Source: Dictyobacter formicarum (GTDB lineage Bacteria > Chloroflexota > Ktedonobacteria > Ktedonobacterales > Ktedonobacteraceae). From it: a stretch of DNA of 64,000 nucleotides. The first letter of the stretch is position 1. Every line of letters starts with the position of its first letter. The notes below the pieces were generated by a model. It was not told where the DNA came from, did no database searches, and saw only the letters and a program-made list of their open reading frames with translations. Shown here piece by piece: positions 9,514-18,929 of the stretch. Both the position numbers and the translations under genes were made by a program. The stretch covers positions 310,001 to 374,000 of the forward strand of contig NZ_BNJJ01000007.1 of the NCBI RefSeq assembly GCF_016587435.1. Direction: 5' to 3'.

Positions 9514-9728
9514 TTTATGTATTGCTCCTGTATAGTAATTTCCACAATAGCTTTTTTTGCACAATATCACCATTGGAAATGATAGGATATTTGAATCTTA
9601 TATATGCAGTTTTCTGTATCTTTTAACACGTATCCTGCGGGGCCGGGTATAGGAATCTTATCACAGGTATAAAGGAAATACAAAATCACGCACCATGCCA
9701 CATCGAAAATAAAACACGATCGTGCGCA

Positions 9729-10658
9729 TCATAATTGGGAGCAATGATCGGCAATGTCCTGGGCTGCTCTTTGAAGCCGGACGCGCAACTCATCCGGTGC
9801 CAGAACTTTCGCATCGGTGCCCAGGCCCAATAACACACCTACCAGCCAATCGTAATCGGCTGGCCGCAGATGCAGGCTGAGCAAGCCTTCGCCACCTGCT
9901 TCTGGTTGGAGGCAGGACGCCAGGTGCTGGACGCGTTCCAGCTTCATGACGCCGCGCGCCGTCAGGTGGATGCGTATCTCTGGAAAGGAAGGGTGGGTAT
10001 GGCGAATCGGCGCGGGCGGACGCTCCACCTGTGGTGGCGACGCGGCCGCGCGCACATCCAGAAAGCGATCAACACGATACACGCGAGTCTCGGCGCGCTC
10101 AAGCGAATACGCCTCACAATACCATAGACCGGCTGAGGTGCGCAGGTGCAGCGGCAACAGCGTCTGTTGCGACGTCCCTTTCTCAGAGCGATAATCCACC
10201 ACCACCCAGCGCTCCTGATTGGCACATTCCAGCAAGTACTCAAGAAACGGCGTCTGGTAAGACCGAGACGGCACATCGAGCGACAGGGTCTGCGTAAATA
10301 GGTCAAGATGCGCACGCTCACGCCGGGGCAAGAGGGTCTGCACCTTGGCCAGCAAAGTCTCACGCTCCCGATTGAAGGGAGTCTCGCCCAATTGAGAGAG
10401 ACTGCTCAGAGCCATGCGCAGCAGGAGCGCTTCGTGCAAAGTCAGGGCCAGCGGCTGCAACGAATAATCCGGCGGCAAGTTGTAGCCACCAGTGACTCCC
10501 AGATCGGCCGCAATCGGAATGCCCATCTCGCACAGAGCATCGATATCACGCTGAATCGTGCGCCGGGACACCTCAAAATGCTGAGCAATCTCGCCAGCGC
10601 TACGCTTCCCTCCCTGCAACAACAAAAGAATAGCCATCAAACGGTCAATACGATTCAT
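9729..10658 (-). CDS. HTH/WYL-domain transcriptional regulator (YafY-like)
   Basis: 309 residues. The N-terminal winged HTH (RSAGEIAQHFEVSRRTIQRD, about 20-39) is followed by a WYL domain (VVVDYRSEKGTSQQTLLPLH, then GLWYCEAY) and a C-terminal WCX-like region. WYL proteins are ligand-responsive DNA-binding regulators; some sense nucleic acids in defence or DNA-damage settings, others are general repressors. The target is not evident. The next gene downstream on the same strand is the acetyltransferase, 215 bases away. Confidence 0.88.
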   Translation of the reverse strand: MNRIDRLMAILLLLQGGKRSAGEIAQHFEVSRRTIQRDIDALCEMGIPIAADLGVTGGYNLPPDYSLQPLALTLHEALLLRMALSSLSQLGETPFNRERETLLAKVQTLLPRRERAHLDLFTQTLSLDVPSRSYQTPFLEYLLECANQERWVVVDYRSEKGTSQQTLLPLHLRTSAGLWYCEAYSLERAETRVYRVDRFLDVRAAASPPQVERPPAPIRHTHPSFPEIRIHLTARGVMKLERVQHLASCLQPEAGGEGLLSLHLRPADYDWLVGVLLGLGTDAKVLAPDELRVRLQRAAQDIADHCSQL

Positions 10659-10747
10659 CGCGTCTCTAACTTTCTATCCGCTAACAGCTCACCCAAATAA
10701 AGATGGGTCGATCTTATTATTGCATTCGTTGATTGGGTGAGCAATGG

Positions 10748-10912
10748 TTAGCTCACCCGCATGAGTTGCAAGTTGAAATTTACCATCAGCAAAACAAAGA
10801 GGAGCGCCAGCACAAAAAGGAGCGCCTGGACCACCAGCCATGGGATACTTATTTTTACGGACGCCCGTAAAGGATCGAAATGTATGCTTTGATTGGTTAC
10901 TATTATATTCAT
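10748..10912 (-). CDS. Small hypothetical single-pass membrane protein (54 aa)
   Basis: ATG at 10912, with AAGGTGG about eleven bases upstream, opens a 54-codon frame ending at 10748. After a polar N-terminus it has one strongly hydrophobic segment (WLVVQALLFVLALLFVLLMV, about residues 25-44) and a short charged tail. No family is recognised. Composition and ribosome-binding site favour a real small membrane protein, but one short frame could arise by chance. Confidence 0.4.
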   Translation of the reverse strand: MNIIVTNQSIHFDPLRASVKISIPWLVVQALLFVLALLFVLLMVNFNLQLMRVS

Positions 10913-11035
10913 ACTTACCAGTTTCCACCTTTCTTACCTTACGATTCCCTTCGCCGGTTGGCGAAGAAAGACAGACATAAATGCGATGATCGACTAGCAG
11001 TAGCCAAGAGCCTTCCAGAAACGCATGACTTTTCG

Positions 11036-11212
11036 CTAGCCAACGGCGCTTGTAGTCACCGGACAGAGTGGTCCAACGGTTATGGTTTCAAATGGACTCT
11101 TGTCCGAACTGAAAACGGCATATTCGAGGCGTTCGGTCACGCCATCATTGGCGTACCAGAGCAGATCATATGTTCCCTGGCTGACGTTATTAAAGGTAAA
11201 ATTGCCATTTCT
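11036..11212 (-). pseudogene. Remnant of a beta-sandwich domain from a polysaccharide-lyase-like protein
   Basis: On the minus strand the segment NGNFTFNNVSQGTYDLLWYA and its continuation to the stop at 11036 resemble the beta-sandwich (fibronectin/carboxypeptidase-regulatory-like) domain of rhamnogalacturonan-lyase-type enzymes, where G.FTIPNV.PGTYTLYA.. is usual. The catalytic part and a credible start are missing, so this looks like a decayed fragment. The rest of 10913-11751 shows no convincing gene. Confidence 0.45.
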
Positions 11213-11751
11213 GCAGCACATACAATTTTTCAGGTAGAGATACATGTTCGACAATATAGCAATCATAGAGTTGAGATGAAGATTGCTGTCGAAGAATGCG
11301 ATAGTTGCCAATAGAATCGCCACTGTTTTTCATTGAAAGTTTCCTCTTTTTCTCTGCCAGGCAATCTCCCAAATGATGACAAAGCACCGGCTCGATGCGC
11401 CCTAACAATAGCAGAAGCTGGTATCCAGAGGAATGACAAATCGTTGCGTTTCTGATGACAAATCGTTGATAAATACATGACAATGCACAAAAACACATGC
11501 CAGACACGCCCGAGAGGTCAAAAAATCGCATTGGCACATACATGAAAAACATCAATATACGCATAAAGTCCTATTCATGGGAAGAAAACGATCTTATCTG
11601 GAAGCCGAAAACTTTACAAAAACAGAGGAGGTGAAGTATATTAATAATGAAAAATGCGACATGTGTATCATTATGTCGTTCTTCAAAGCTATATCAACAA
11701 GGATGTTTATACAGGAAAAATACGACAACTACGTACAAAGGAGAACTGCTG

Positions 11752-12735
11752 ATGACGGAAAACAAACAGGAGGACTCATTAACCACAAGTGAGATGCCGA
11801 ATAGTCAGCAGAAAAACGGCATGAAGCCGGCCACACCATCCACACGCTCAAATCAGTTGCTGCGCCAGGCTCGCAGGACGCGTACCTGGTCTCAGGGGGA
11901 TCTCGCAGAACGCATCGGCGTCGCCAAAGAGACGATCAGTCGCTGGGAAAACGGGGTGTCTCGTCCACAGCCTCAGCAGTTAAGCCGGCTCTGCGAAACC
12001 TTTCAAATGACGCCCGACAAGCTGGGGTATGCGCTCGATCAGGTTGAGGAAAACGCTTCCCCCACCGAAGAGGCATCACATCCCCTACCCGCCGCCATAG
12101 CAGAAGATACTACTCGACAACCAGAGGTCGCTACTGGCGAGCGGCGTACACTGCCGAGCAGGCGCGTACTTGTGATTGGAGGCATCGCCCTGGGCGCGCT
12201 CGCGCTCACTGGTGGCACACTCGCCTGGTTCACGCAAAGCAATCAACTGGCTACCTCGCCGCGCCACACACAGGGTAATCAATCGGCTCCCTCGCCGCGC
12301 CACTGGCCTACCGCAAAGTACGATCTCCATCACCGCTCACAACTGGTTCGCGTGGCGCAATATATGCTCCAGGCACGTCAATACGACCTCGGCCCGGCTG
12401 GCGTGGATGGCGCCTTTGGTCCGGTGACTCAGTTCGCGGTTAAAGCCTTTCAGAAAGATCAGCACCTGCCAGAAAGCGGTGTCGTCGATGGCAATACCTG
12501 GGACCGGCTGATCATACCTGCGGATACAACGAGCCGTGGCAGCCAGGTTACGGCCCTGCAAGAATGCCTGCAACCGCTCAACCTGGTACCAAAAAAATTA
12601 TCCGTCGACGGAGATGTTGGTCCACAAACTATCGGGGCCATCCGCCGCTTTCGGCAAAAACAACATCTCCCCATGAAAGATGTTGCCGATCTGAATCTCT
12701 GGTGCCTGCTCGTTGGCGGCACAATATCAAAATAG
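11752..12735 (+). CDS. Membrane-anchored XRE-HTH protein with two peptidoglycan-binding domains
   Basis: 327 residues from the ATG at 11752, chosen for AAAGGAG eight bases upstream; the frame stays open to 11647. Order: XRE-type HTH (RTWSQGDLAERIGVAKETIS, with RWENG next), a charged linker, one membrane helix (VLVIGGIALGALALTGG), a short tandem repeat containing SPRH, then two PG_binding_1-like modules (AGVDGAFGPVTQFAVKAFQ and LSVDGDVGPQTIGAIRRFRQ). A cytoplasmic DNA-binding domain joined through a helix to an external wall-binding domain suggests a cell-wall-responsive transmembrane regulator (inference). Repeat DNA follows directly. Confidence 0.85.
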   Translation: MTENKQEDSLTTSEMPNSQQKNGMKPATPSTRSNQLLRQARRTRTWSQGDLAERIGVAKETISRWENGVSRPQPQQLSRLCETFQMTPDKLGYALDQVEENASPTEEASHPLPAAIAEDTTRQPEVATGERRTLPSRRVLVIGGIALGALALTGGTLAWFTQSNQLATSPRHTQGNQSAPSPRHWPTAKYDLHHRSQLVRVAQYMLQARQYDLGPAGVDGAFGPVTQFAVKAFQKDQHLPESGVVDGNTWDRLIIPADTTSRGSQVTALQECLQPLNLVPKKLSVDGDVGPQTIGAIRRFRQKQHLPMKDVADLNLWCLLVGGTISK

Positions 12736-12748
12736 ATAAGCGGAGCGA

Positions 12749-12895
12749 ACCCCGTAGGTACGGCATTCGCGGCCCGTTTGCCGCCCGCCACAAACGGTGG
12801 GGCAAATCGGGCGCAAGGCCCGAACCTATGGGGTTTTCCGCTTTTCTTGTTGTGTTTGGTTCTTCGATGTTCTCATAAATGAAATGTATTGCCTA
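12749..12895. repeat. Repeat mosaic with family-1 hairpin; long match to 46372-46470
   Basis: Holds a perfect family-1 hairpin TCGGGC-GCAAG-GCCCGA (12807-12823) followed by ACCTAT, and a degenerate GTAGGT unit near 12755. From about 12788 to 12895 it matches 46372-46470 almost base for base with small indels, including GGTTCTTCGATGTTCTCATA. This is a shared interspersed element of about 100 bp. Confidence 0.85.
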
Positions 12896-12907
12896 CCAGG
12901 GGCTCAC

Positions 12908-13942
12908 CTACCTTTGCAGGAAGTCGAGGATTTCCTGCATGCGCTGGTAGGTCTGGCTTACCCTTGCATGGTTGTGCTGACGATAGAGTTCGAGGCGGGC
13001 TCCACCGAAGTTCATGCCATAGTAGACGTGGAGACGGAATTGCGCGCTCGGATCAGAAGGCTCCGCTCCGGTGGCGTATGTTTGCCAGAATGCCTGGGTG
13101 CCTGCCACAACTTTGGGGTCGGGGCTTTCAGTAGCTTTTATATGCAGGAGGAACATCGTCCAATCGGCCAGGGGATCGCCCCACCAGCAGCGGTCAGAGT
13201 CGAGCACGGCGCAGATAGCTGGCACCTGATGTTCTCCGCCGCGCTTGACCAGCAGGTTGAAGGTCCAGAGGTCACCGTGCAGCAGGCGGGGCTGGCGGAC
13301 TTCGTCGAGCAGGTCTTGATGAGCCAGCACCAGATCGAGCAAGGCACACATATCGGCGGCATCCAGCTGGACAGCCTCGATATCTCTGATAGAGTTTTCA
13401 AGGCTATGAATCACCTGCGCGCTCCACGTGTCAAACGTCCGACCTATCAGGGGCTGGCCAAACGTTTCACCTTCAATGCCATGAATAATGCTAGCGATCT
13501 CGGCCATCTGACGATAGAGGGCCAGATCTTCCTCCAGTGTCAATTCGTTTTCGATATCTGACCAAAGCTCGCCCTCCATACAGGTTTGAAACATATAATC
13601 GCGCTTGATCAGCTGCTGCGTAAAATCGATCATCAGCGTTTTGGGCATCAGCGGCGCGATCGGGGCCAGAAATGGCTGCACATATTGCTCGTTGCGCATC
13701 AAGTTGATCTCATGCTGCGCCAGGTGTGGACCATGCGCCGGAGAGACGCGCAGGATCACCGGCGCCATATCCGCGAGCACAACCCGATAGGTATTGTTGT
13801 GTCCACCCCCACCCAGTTCCTTGACAGAGATAAGCGCCCGATCCTCCCCAAACGCTCGCTGGCACATCGCCTGGATATGCTCTAAAGAAACCGGCTGCTG
13901 AAACGCGTCGAGGGCACGCTCAATCATCGTATATTCGACCAC
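12908..13942 (-). CDS. Aminoglycoside/choline phosphotransferase-like kinase (APH family)
   Basis: 344 residues, typical for the APH family. It starts at GTG (13942) with AAAAGGAG seven bases upstream. The N-lobe has a Gly-rich segment (GGGGHNNTYRV), the catalytic loop is LLHGDLWTFNLL and the metal-binding loop is LDSDRCWWGDPLADW. It should transfer phosphate from ATP to a small-molecule hydroxyl. A resistance role is possible but unproven, since many environmental APH-like kinases act in metabolism. The stop TAG falls in a TAGGT repeat motif at the junction with repeat DNA. A structured leader (13943-14330) lies upstream. Confidence 0.85.
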   Translation of the reverse strand: MVEYTMIERALDAFQQPVSLEHIQAMCQRAFGEDRALISVKELGGGGHNNTYRVVLADMAPVILRVSPAHGPHLAQHEINLMRNEQYVQPFLAPIAPLMPKTLMIDFTQQLIKRDYMFQTCMEGELWSDIENELTLEEDLALYRQMAEIASIIHGIEGETFGQPLIGRTFDTWSAQVIHSLENSIRDIEAVQLDAADMCALLDLVLAHQDLLDEVRQPRLLHGDLWTFNLLVKRGGEHQVPAICAVLDSDRCWWGDPLADWTMFLLHIKATESPDPKVVAGTQAFWQTYATGAEPSDPSAQFRLHVYYGMNFGGARLELYRQHNHARVSQTYQRMQEILDFLQR

Positions 13943-14471
13943 AGGAAAACTCCTTTTCTGCGATTGTCCATATCAAAACAGTAGTGATCCTCACGAAAGG
14001 AAAAGCGAAGCAAGGGCCTGTGGACGTCGTTGAATGCAGTTAACAGGAAGATGATGAGCGGTAGTGCCCACAAAACAGAGCCACAGGCCTGCATCACACC
14101 TGCGGTCTATGAATATAAGAAGGATTCAACTTGAGGCATCGGCCTGATGGCCAGTAGAGGCACTATCCGACAGAAGAGCTTAAATCCTGGTAGATGCTAG
14201 CAGCCCACCCATGCACTCATAAGCGGGAGGTGTGATGTTATATTGTTACGTACTGCGTGTATATTTCCCATAAAGCACCTCCTATGAGCGCAGAGCCGCC
14301 CGGCCATTCAAGCATCTTAACGCATTAAATCTCCCCTATTATAACAGAGCCGATGAAAAAAAGACAATGCCTCATAATCGCTCCATCGCCAGGCCAGGCT
14401 CCTCACCTACAAAGATGGTATAATGGGTTGAGTTAATAGCGCAGAAAAAAAGGTATCCACCACCTCCAGAG
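13943..14471. other. Non-coding gap with two long-range inverted repeats
   Basis: No gene was found. GGCCTGTGG (14015-14023) pairs with CCACAGGCC (14081-14089). A two-part stem joins CTCATA+GGAGGTG (14216-14221, 14226-14232) to CACCTCC+TATGAG (14276-14282, 14283-14288). These could fold as a leader of the kinase gene on the minus strand or as a separate small RNA. TATAAT (14417-14422) with an upstream TGG is a candidate extended -10 for rightward transcription. Confidence 0.45.
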
Positions 14472-14657
14472 ATGAGCCTGCCTGATCCAGTTTTGTTTGA
14501 AGGATCATGGACGAATATACAACCATCCTATATCCGGCAGGATCGTCCAAGCCGCATGCGCGGCAAAATGATTGAAACGTCCGGCAAACTCAAACGTCTT
14601 CGCAAAAGACGTGAGGCACGCAGGTACAGAGCTTATCAAAGAGAAAATAAACAATAA
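14472..14657 (+). CDS. Small basic hypothetical protein (61 aa)
   Basis: 61 codons from the ATG at 14472. The C-terminal half is very basic (KLKRLRKRREARRYRAYQRE), as in small nucleic-acid-binding or ribosome-associated proteins. A TGGTATAAT promoter-like motif lies about 50 bases upstream, but no clear ribosome-binding site is seen. Family unknown. A hairpin with 9-bp arms (GAGCGCCTG/CAGGCGCTC, about 14667-14698) follows. Confidence 0.35.
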   Translation: MSLPDPVLFEGSWTNIQPSYIRQDRPSRMRGKMIETSGKLKRLRKRREARRYRAYQRENKQ

Positions 14658-14765
14658 TGGCTTGGAGAGCGCCTGGTTTGATTTCAAGTCAGGCGCTCAA
14701 CACATGTCCAAAAAATGAGATCTGTTAGATCAGGAGCGCTCTTACAGCCGCTCGAGAGATAGATG

Positions 14766-15446
14766 TCATACATATGAAGGGGCTCCAAGAGCAAGCGAGA
14801 TCTGGCGGGCGTGCTCGGAAACGAGGGTCCCGATGTGGGCAAGCTGTTCGTCTGAGATGCGGTAAGTGGGGCCGATGACGTTGATGGCTCCAACGATGGT
14901 GCTGGACTGGTCATAAATGGGAGCGGCGGCCGACGAGACGTCGGGCTCGACGGCGTCGCGGCGGGCAACATAGCCGTTGCGGTCAACGCGGCCCTGGATG
15001 GCAGTTCCGATAGCGGTGTTGCTGACCGGCACAGTTCTACCTAACCACATACCGGCCTGGACCGCCTGGCGGCTGGACACCTGGTCGACATAGAGCACGC
15101 TGCTCTCGCCCAACAGCACACCCAGGTGGGCGCTCTCGCCAGTCTCTTCGGCCAGCTGGCGCAGGTGCGGGCGGGCAATCTCGTACAGAGACATATCCTG
15201 CAGCGCGGCCAGGCCAAGCTGCATAACCTGCGGTCCCAGGCGATAGAGGCGGTCGGGTCCACGGCGAATAAACTCGTAGCGCTCCAGAACCCTGAGCAGT
15301 CGCGTTGCGGTGGCCGGCGACAGATTCGTCATCTTCGCCAGTTCGGTCAGGGATAAACCATCACCGTGCGTTTGAAAACAGATGAGGAGATGAAGAACTC
15401 TTTCGACCGGACCTACGGCCTGGGTCATGTCCAGGGCTTCTTTCAA
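14766..15446 (-). CDS. IclR-family transcriptional regulator, divergent from the hut genes
   Basis: 226 residues. It starts at TTG (15446) with AAGGAG six bases upstream; an ATG six codons in is weaker. The N-terminal winged HTH (LSLTELAKMTNLSPATATRL) and the C-terminal IclR effector domain (GESAHLGVLLGESSVLYVDQ) are complete. Its position, divergent from hutF-U-H-I, suggests control of histidine breakdown in place of the usual HutC. The palindromes at 15572 and 15779 are candidate operators for both directions. The effector is probably a pathway intermediate (inference). Confidence 0.93.
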   Translation of the reverse strand: MKEALDMTQAVGPVERVLHLLICFQTHGDGLSLTELAKMTNLSPATATRLLRVLERYEFIRRGPDRLYRLGPQVMQLGLAALQDMSLYEIARPHLRQLAEETGESAHLGVLLGESSVLYVDQVSSRQAVQAGMWLGRTVPVSNTAIGTAIQGRVDRNGYVARRDAVEPDVSSAAAPIYDQSSTIVGAINVIGPTYRISDEQLAHIGTLVSEHARQISLALGAPSYV

Positions 15447-15571
15447 TGTGCACTCCTTGTTGGTTTGTTGGTTGGCATGCCGGGGACGCCTACAGAAGAT
15501 TACACCATTGATGTCGATAGTGTAATACTATTTAACGGCACAATTTGATAGCACAATTTAATTTAGCACGA

Positions 15572-15588
15572 TTTTCACTGAGTGAAAA
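15572..15588. promoter_or_regulatory. Candidate IclR operator 1
   Basis: TTTTCACTGAGTGAAAA is a perfect 8-bp-arm palindrome in the divergent region between the IclR gene and hutF. Similar sites lie at 15779 and 17160. Confidence 0.65.
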
Positions 15589-15648
15589 AGAAGATCTCAG
15601 CCCCGGCAATATAGCATATATAATCAACCAGCGTCAAGGAAGCGCCCC

Positions 15649-15708
15649 CGTAGGTTCGGAGCATTTACGTGCGTCGAGAGAGAAATCGGAGGCAAGCTCC
15701 GAACCTAT
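15649..15708. repeat. Family-1 repeat pair in the hut regulatory region
   Basis: A canonical hairpin TCGGAG-GCAAG-CTCCGA (15686-15702) with ACCTAT after it faces a half-copy, GTAGGTTCGGAGC (15649-15661). Both carry the same stem letters, as in the other pairs. Confidence 0.8.
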
Positions 15709-15778
15709 GGGAGCGCGATGTCTACGATCTTGACAGGGGATTTCTCTTCGTGTTACATTTTCATTATATGATAAGTAC

Positions 15779-15793
15779 TTTCACTCAATGAAA
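15779..15793. promoter_or_regulatory. Candidate IclR operator 2, upstream of hutF
   Basis: TTTCACTCAATGAAA, a near-perfect palindrome with one mismatched arm pair, 49 bases before the hutF start. It shares TTTCACT with operator 1. Confidence 0.6.
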
Positions 15794-15842
15794 ATCATTC
15801 GTTCAGACAGGCAGCTACAATATTCTTGCGTGGAGTTGTTCT

Positions 15843-17138
15843 ATGAAGGGTCTTGCCCCTGATTATGTCTATACGCCTCAAGGTTTGATGCCCAATCAGG
15901 TTGTGCAGATCTCCGATGAGGGTATGATTCTGGCGATCGCCGATCGAGAGAGCGACGTGGAGGTGACGGAGTCGCTGCCAGGCATGGCTCTGCTGCCAGG
16001 TTTTGTCAATACGCATAGCCATGCCTTTCAGCGGGCGTTACGTGGGCATACGCAGCGCCGACTTTCGGCCCATGATACGTTCTGGACCTGGCGCAATGCG
16101 ATGTATGCGCAGGCACAGCGTCTGACCCCCGAGTTGATCTACGAGCAGAGCCGGCAGGTTTACCGCGAGATGCTGGCGGCCGGCTATACGAGCGTCGGCG
16201 AATTCCACTATATCCATCATCAGCCCGATGGCCAACCTTATGCGCAGCCCAATGTGCTATCGGAGGCGGTAGTACAAGCCGGACGCGACGCGGGCATCCG
16301 CGTGGTATTGTTGTTGACGGCCTATGCGCAGGGCAATTTTAAGCAACCGCCCTCCGCCGAGCAGCGCCGCTTCTGTGATAGCTCGCTCTCCGCGTATCTT
16401 GAGCGGGCCGAGGCACTGCGCGCTACTGGCATTCCCTTCGGGGTCGCTCCTCACTCGGTGCGCGCCGTTCCTGCCGATTGGCTCGAGGCCATCGCTGCCT
16501 ATAGTCGGCAACACCACATTCCGTTTCATATCCATGCCGATGAGCAGCAGGCCGAGATCGAGCAGTGCCTGGAGGCCGAGGGCTGTACGCCGATCGAGTT
16601 GCTACAGCACAGCGGGGCCCTGGGTCCTCTGACGACGGTCGTGCATGCCACGCATGCCAATGCCCACGAGATCACTCTGCTGGCCCGCGCAGGCACCACC
16701 GTCTGTGTCTGTCCTACCACCGAGGGCGATCTGGGCGATGGCATCGCTCCCTATGCCGAGCTGGTCCAGGCCGACATTCCTCTCGCCATCGGCTCGGATA
16801 GCAATACTCGCCTCGATCCCTTTGAAGAGCTGCGCTGGGCCGAATATTCGGCTCGCATGCGCTATCAACGCCGGCGTGTGCTGATCCCAGATGAGATGGG
16901 CGCGCCCGGTCCCCTGCTGTTTTCGTATGGCACCCAGGTCGGTGCGCAGGCGCTGGGATTGCAGACCGGCCTGATCGCTCCCGGGCTGGCGGCCGATTTT
17001 ATTGCGATCGATCTCAAGGTGCCCGCGCTGGCTGGCTGGACGCCCGAGGATCTATTGGACGTTCTCTGCTTCGGGACCTCCGCAAGCCAGGTCATCAAGC
17101 AAACATGGGTACAGGGCCAGAAGGTCTGGTCGGCCTGA
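15843..17138 (+). CDS. hutF: Formimidoylglutamate deiminase HutF
   Basis: 431 residues of the amidohydrolase superfamily. It has the metal-binding [13 protein letters not shown] after the first strand, [12 protein letters not shown] in the middle, and a late Asp in [16 protein letters not shown]. HutF converts N-formimino-L-glutamate to N-formyl-L-glutamate plus ammonia, in the five-step variant of histidine breakdown. It is first in the run hutF-hutU-hutH-hutI, which supports the assignment over other amidohydrolases. HutG, needed to release glutamate, is not in the window. A GTGGAG ribosome-binding site precedes the ATG. Confidence 0.92.
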   Translation: MKGLAPDYVYTPQGLMPNQVVQISDEGMILAIADRESDVEVTESLPGMALLPGFVNTHSHAFQRALRGHTQRRLSAHDTFWTWRNAMYAQAQRLTPELIYEQSRQVYREMLAAGYTSVGEFHYIHHQPDGQPYAQPNVLSEAVVQAGRDAGIRVVLLLTAYAQGNFKQPPSAEQRRFCDSSLSAYLERAEALRATGIPFGVAPHSVRAVPADWLEAIAAYSRQHHIPFHIHADEQQAEIEQCLEAEGCTPIELLQHSGALGPLTTVVHATHANAHEITLLARAGTTVCVCPTTEGDLGDGIAPYAELVQADIPLAIGSDSNTRLDPFEELRWAEYSARMRYQRRRVLIPDEMGAPGPLLFSYGTQVGAQALGLQTGLIAPGLAADFIAIDLKVPALAGWTPEDLLDVLCFGTSASQVIKQTWVQGQKVWSA

Positions 17139-17159
17139 ACATAGAGAGTTTGAGCTTTA

Positions 17160-17173
17160 TTTCACCAGTGAAA
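17160..17173. promoter_or_regulatory. Candidate IclR operator 3, between hutF and hutU
   Basis: TTTCAC-CA-GTGAAA, a perfect 6-bp-arm palindrome matching the half-site of operators 1 and 2, thirteen bases before the hutU start. It may mark an internal promoter or a roadblock site. Confidence 0.5.
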
Positions 17174-17185
17174 GGAAACTGGAAC

Positions 17186-18838
17186 ATGGTACAGAAAACG
17201 CAAATTCGCGCGCCGCGCGGGACGACCATTAGCTGTAAGGGCTGGCAGCAAGAGGCGGCCATGCGCATGTTGATGAATAACCTGGACCCCGATGTGGCGG
17301 AGCGGCCAGAGGATCTGGTGGTCTATGGTGGTTCGGGCCGGGCCGCTCGTTCGTGGGAGGCCTATGAGGCGATTGTGCGCTCGTTGCGACAGTTGGAGGA
17401 CGATGAGACGCTACTGGTGCAGTCGGGCAAGCCGGTCGGAATTATGCGTACACATGCGAATGCGCCGCGCGTCCTGATCGCGAACTCGAATCTGGTACCG
17501 CACTGGGCCAACTGGGATGAGTTCCGGCGCCTGGAAGCGATGGGCCTGACGATGTATGGGCAGATGACGGCTGGCTCCTGGATCTATATTGGTTCACAGG
17601 GTATTGTGCAGGGTACCTTCGAGACGTTTGCGGAGGCGGCCCGCCAGCATTTCGGCTCGACTCTGAAGGGGAAGTTTGTGCTGACCGCCGGCCTGGGAGG
17701 CATGGGTGGCGCCCAGCCGCTGGCCGTGACCATGAATGAGGGCGTCTGCCTGGCCGTTGAGGTTGATGAGTCGCATATCCAGCGCCGCGTGGCGACCGGT
17801 TATTGTGATACGATCGCCCGCACACTGGACGAGGCGCTGGCGCAGGTACGGGAAGCCTGCGCAGATGGTCGGCCGCTCTCCATTGGCCTGATTGGCAATG
17901 CCGCTGAGATCTATCCCGAGCTGGTCCGGCGCAATATTATTCCGGACATGGTGACCGATCAGACCTCGGCCCACGATGCCCTCAATGGCTATATTCCTGC
18001 CGGACTCACACTGGAAGCAGCAGAACATCTGCGCAAACACGATCCAGAAGCTTATATCCAGCGCGCCAAAGCCTCGATGGTGATCCATGTACGAGCAATG
18101 CTGGACATGCAGAAACGTGGCGCCGTTGTGTTTGACTATGGCAATAACCTGCGCGGCCAGGCACTGGAGGCAGGTGAAACGCATGCCCTGGACTTCCCGG
18201 GCTTTGTACCGGCCTATATCCGCTCGCTCTTCTGTCGCGGCAAGGGTCCGTTCCGCTGGGTGGCGCTCTCGGGCGATCCGGAAGATATCTATCGCACCGA
18301 TGAAGCACTGCTAGAGATGTTCCCTGAAGACGAGCACCTGAAGCGCTGGCTGACCCTGGCGCGACAGAAGATCCAGTTCCAGGGATTGCCTGCCCGCATC
18401 TGCTGGCTGGGATATGGCGAGCGAGACAAGGCGGGACTGGCCTTCAATGAGCTGGTGGCGAAAGGGATCGTCAAAGCCCCGATTGTGATTGGACGCGATC
18501 ACCTGGATAGTGGCTCGGTGGCCTCACCGTACCGCGAGACCGAGGGCATGAAGGATGGGAGCGATGCCATCGCTGACTGGCCGCTGCTCAATGCCCTGGT
18601 CAATACCGCGTCGGGCGCCACCTGGGTCTCGCTACACCATGGCGGCGGCGTCGGCATCGGCTATTCGATGCACGCCGGACAGGTCACAGTGGCGGATGGC
18701 ACGCCAGAGGCGGCGGCACGGCTCGCCCGCGTCCTCAGCAATGATCCTGGCATGGGCGTCATTCGACACGTCGATGCGGGTTATGAAGAAGCCTTGACAT
18801 ACGCGCAACAATATAATGTGAAAATTCCGATGCTCTGA
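17186..18838 (+). CDS. hutU: Urocanate hydratase HutU
   Basis: 550 residues from the ATG at 17186, chosen for AAAGGA upstream and the usual family length; the frame extends 27 codons back into hutF. It shows the family N-terminus [20 protein letters not shown], the NAD-binding [23 protein letters not shown], and the active-site Cys in [15 protein letters not shown]. It converts urocanate to imidazolone propionate using tightly bound NAD+. A family-1 hairpin begins five bases after the stop, inside the operon. Confidence 0.97.
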   Translation: MVQKTQIRAPRGTTISCKGWQQEAAMRMLMNNLDPDVAERPEDLVVYGGSGRAARSWEAYEAIVRSLRQLEDDETLLVQSGKPVGIMRTHANAPRVLIANSNLVPHWANWDEFRRLEAMGLTMYGQMTAGSWIYIGSQGIVQGTFETFAEAARQHFGSTLKGKFVLTAGLGGMGGAQPLAVTMNEGVCLAVEVDESHIQRRVATGYCDTIARTLDEALAQVREACADGRPLSIGLIGNAAEIYPELVRRNIIPDMVTDQTSAHDALNGYIPAGLTLEAAEHLRKHDPEAYIQRAKASMVIHVRAMLDMQKRGAVVFDYGNNLRGQALEAGETHALDFPGFVPAYIRSLFCRGKGPFRWVALSGDPEDIYRTDEALLEMFPEDEHLKRWLTLARQKIQFQGLPARICWLGYGERDKAGLAFNELVAKGIVKAPIVIGRDHLDSGSVASPYRETEGMKDGSDAIADWPLLNALVNTASGATWVSLHHGGGVGIGYSMHAGQVTVADGTPEAAARLARVLSNDPGMGVIRHVDAGYEEALTYAQQYNVKIPML

Positions 18839-18842
18839 AAAA

Positions 18843-18865
18843 TCGGGGGCAAGCCCCGAACCTAT
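18843..18865 (+). repeat. Family-1 hairpin between hutU and hutH
   Basis: TCGGGG-GCAAG-CCCCGA (18843-18859), then ACCTAT. It starts five bases after the hutU stop, so it is transcribed within the operon and could protect the upstream mRNA from 3' decay, as REP sequences do. Confidence 0.85.
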
Positions 18866-18900
18866 AAGGCGAATACACCTTCCCGAAAGTGATGGGGGAG

Positions 18901-18917
18901 TCTGACACATTGTCAGA
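18901..18917. promoter_or_regulatory. Palindrome just upstream of hutH
   Basis: TCTGACA-CAT-TGTCAGA, a perfect 7-bp-arm palindrome ending directly before the AAAGGA ribosome-binding site of hutH. It could be an operator, or an RNA hairpin that limits access to the start. It does not share the TTTCACT half-site. Confidence 0.5.
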
Positions 18918-18929
18918 AAGGACGTTTCA

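Noticed and set aside
10880..11314. 144-codon plus-strand frame
   Set aside because: The opposite strand shows domain-like sequence (NFTFNNVSQGTYDLLWYA), while this frame has no recognisable motif or ribosome-binding site.
12797..13561. 254-codon plus-strand frame opposite the phosphotransferase
   Set aside because: Its first part translates a repeat and the rest is antisense to clear kinase motifs.
13943..14330. RNase P RNA or T-box leader
   Set aside because: An ACAGAAG...CTTA string and GGGCACTACCGC looked suggestive, but the rest of the conserved RNase P and T-box elements are absent.
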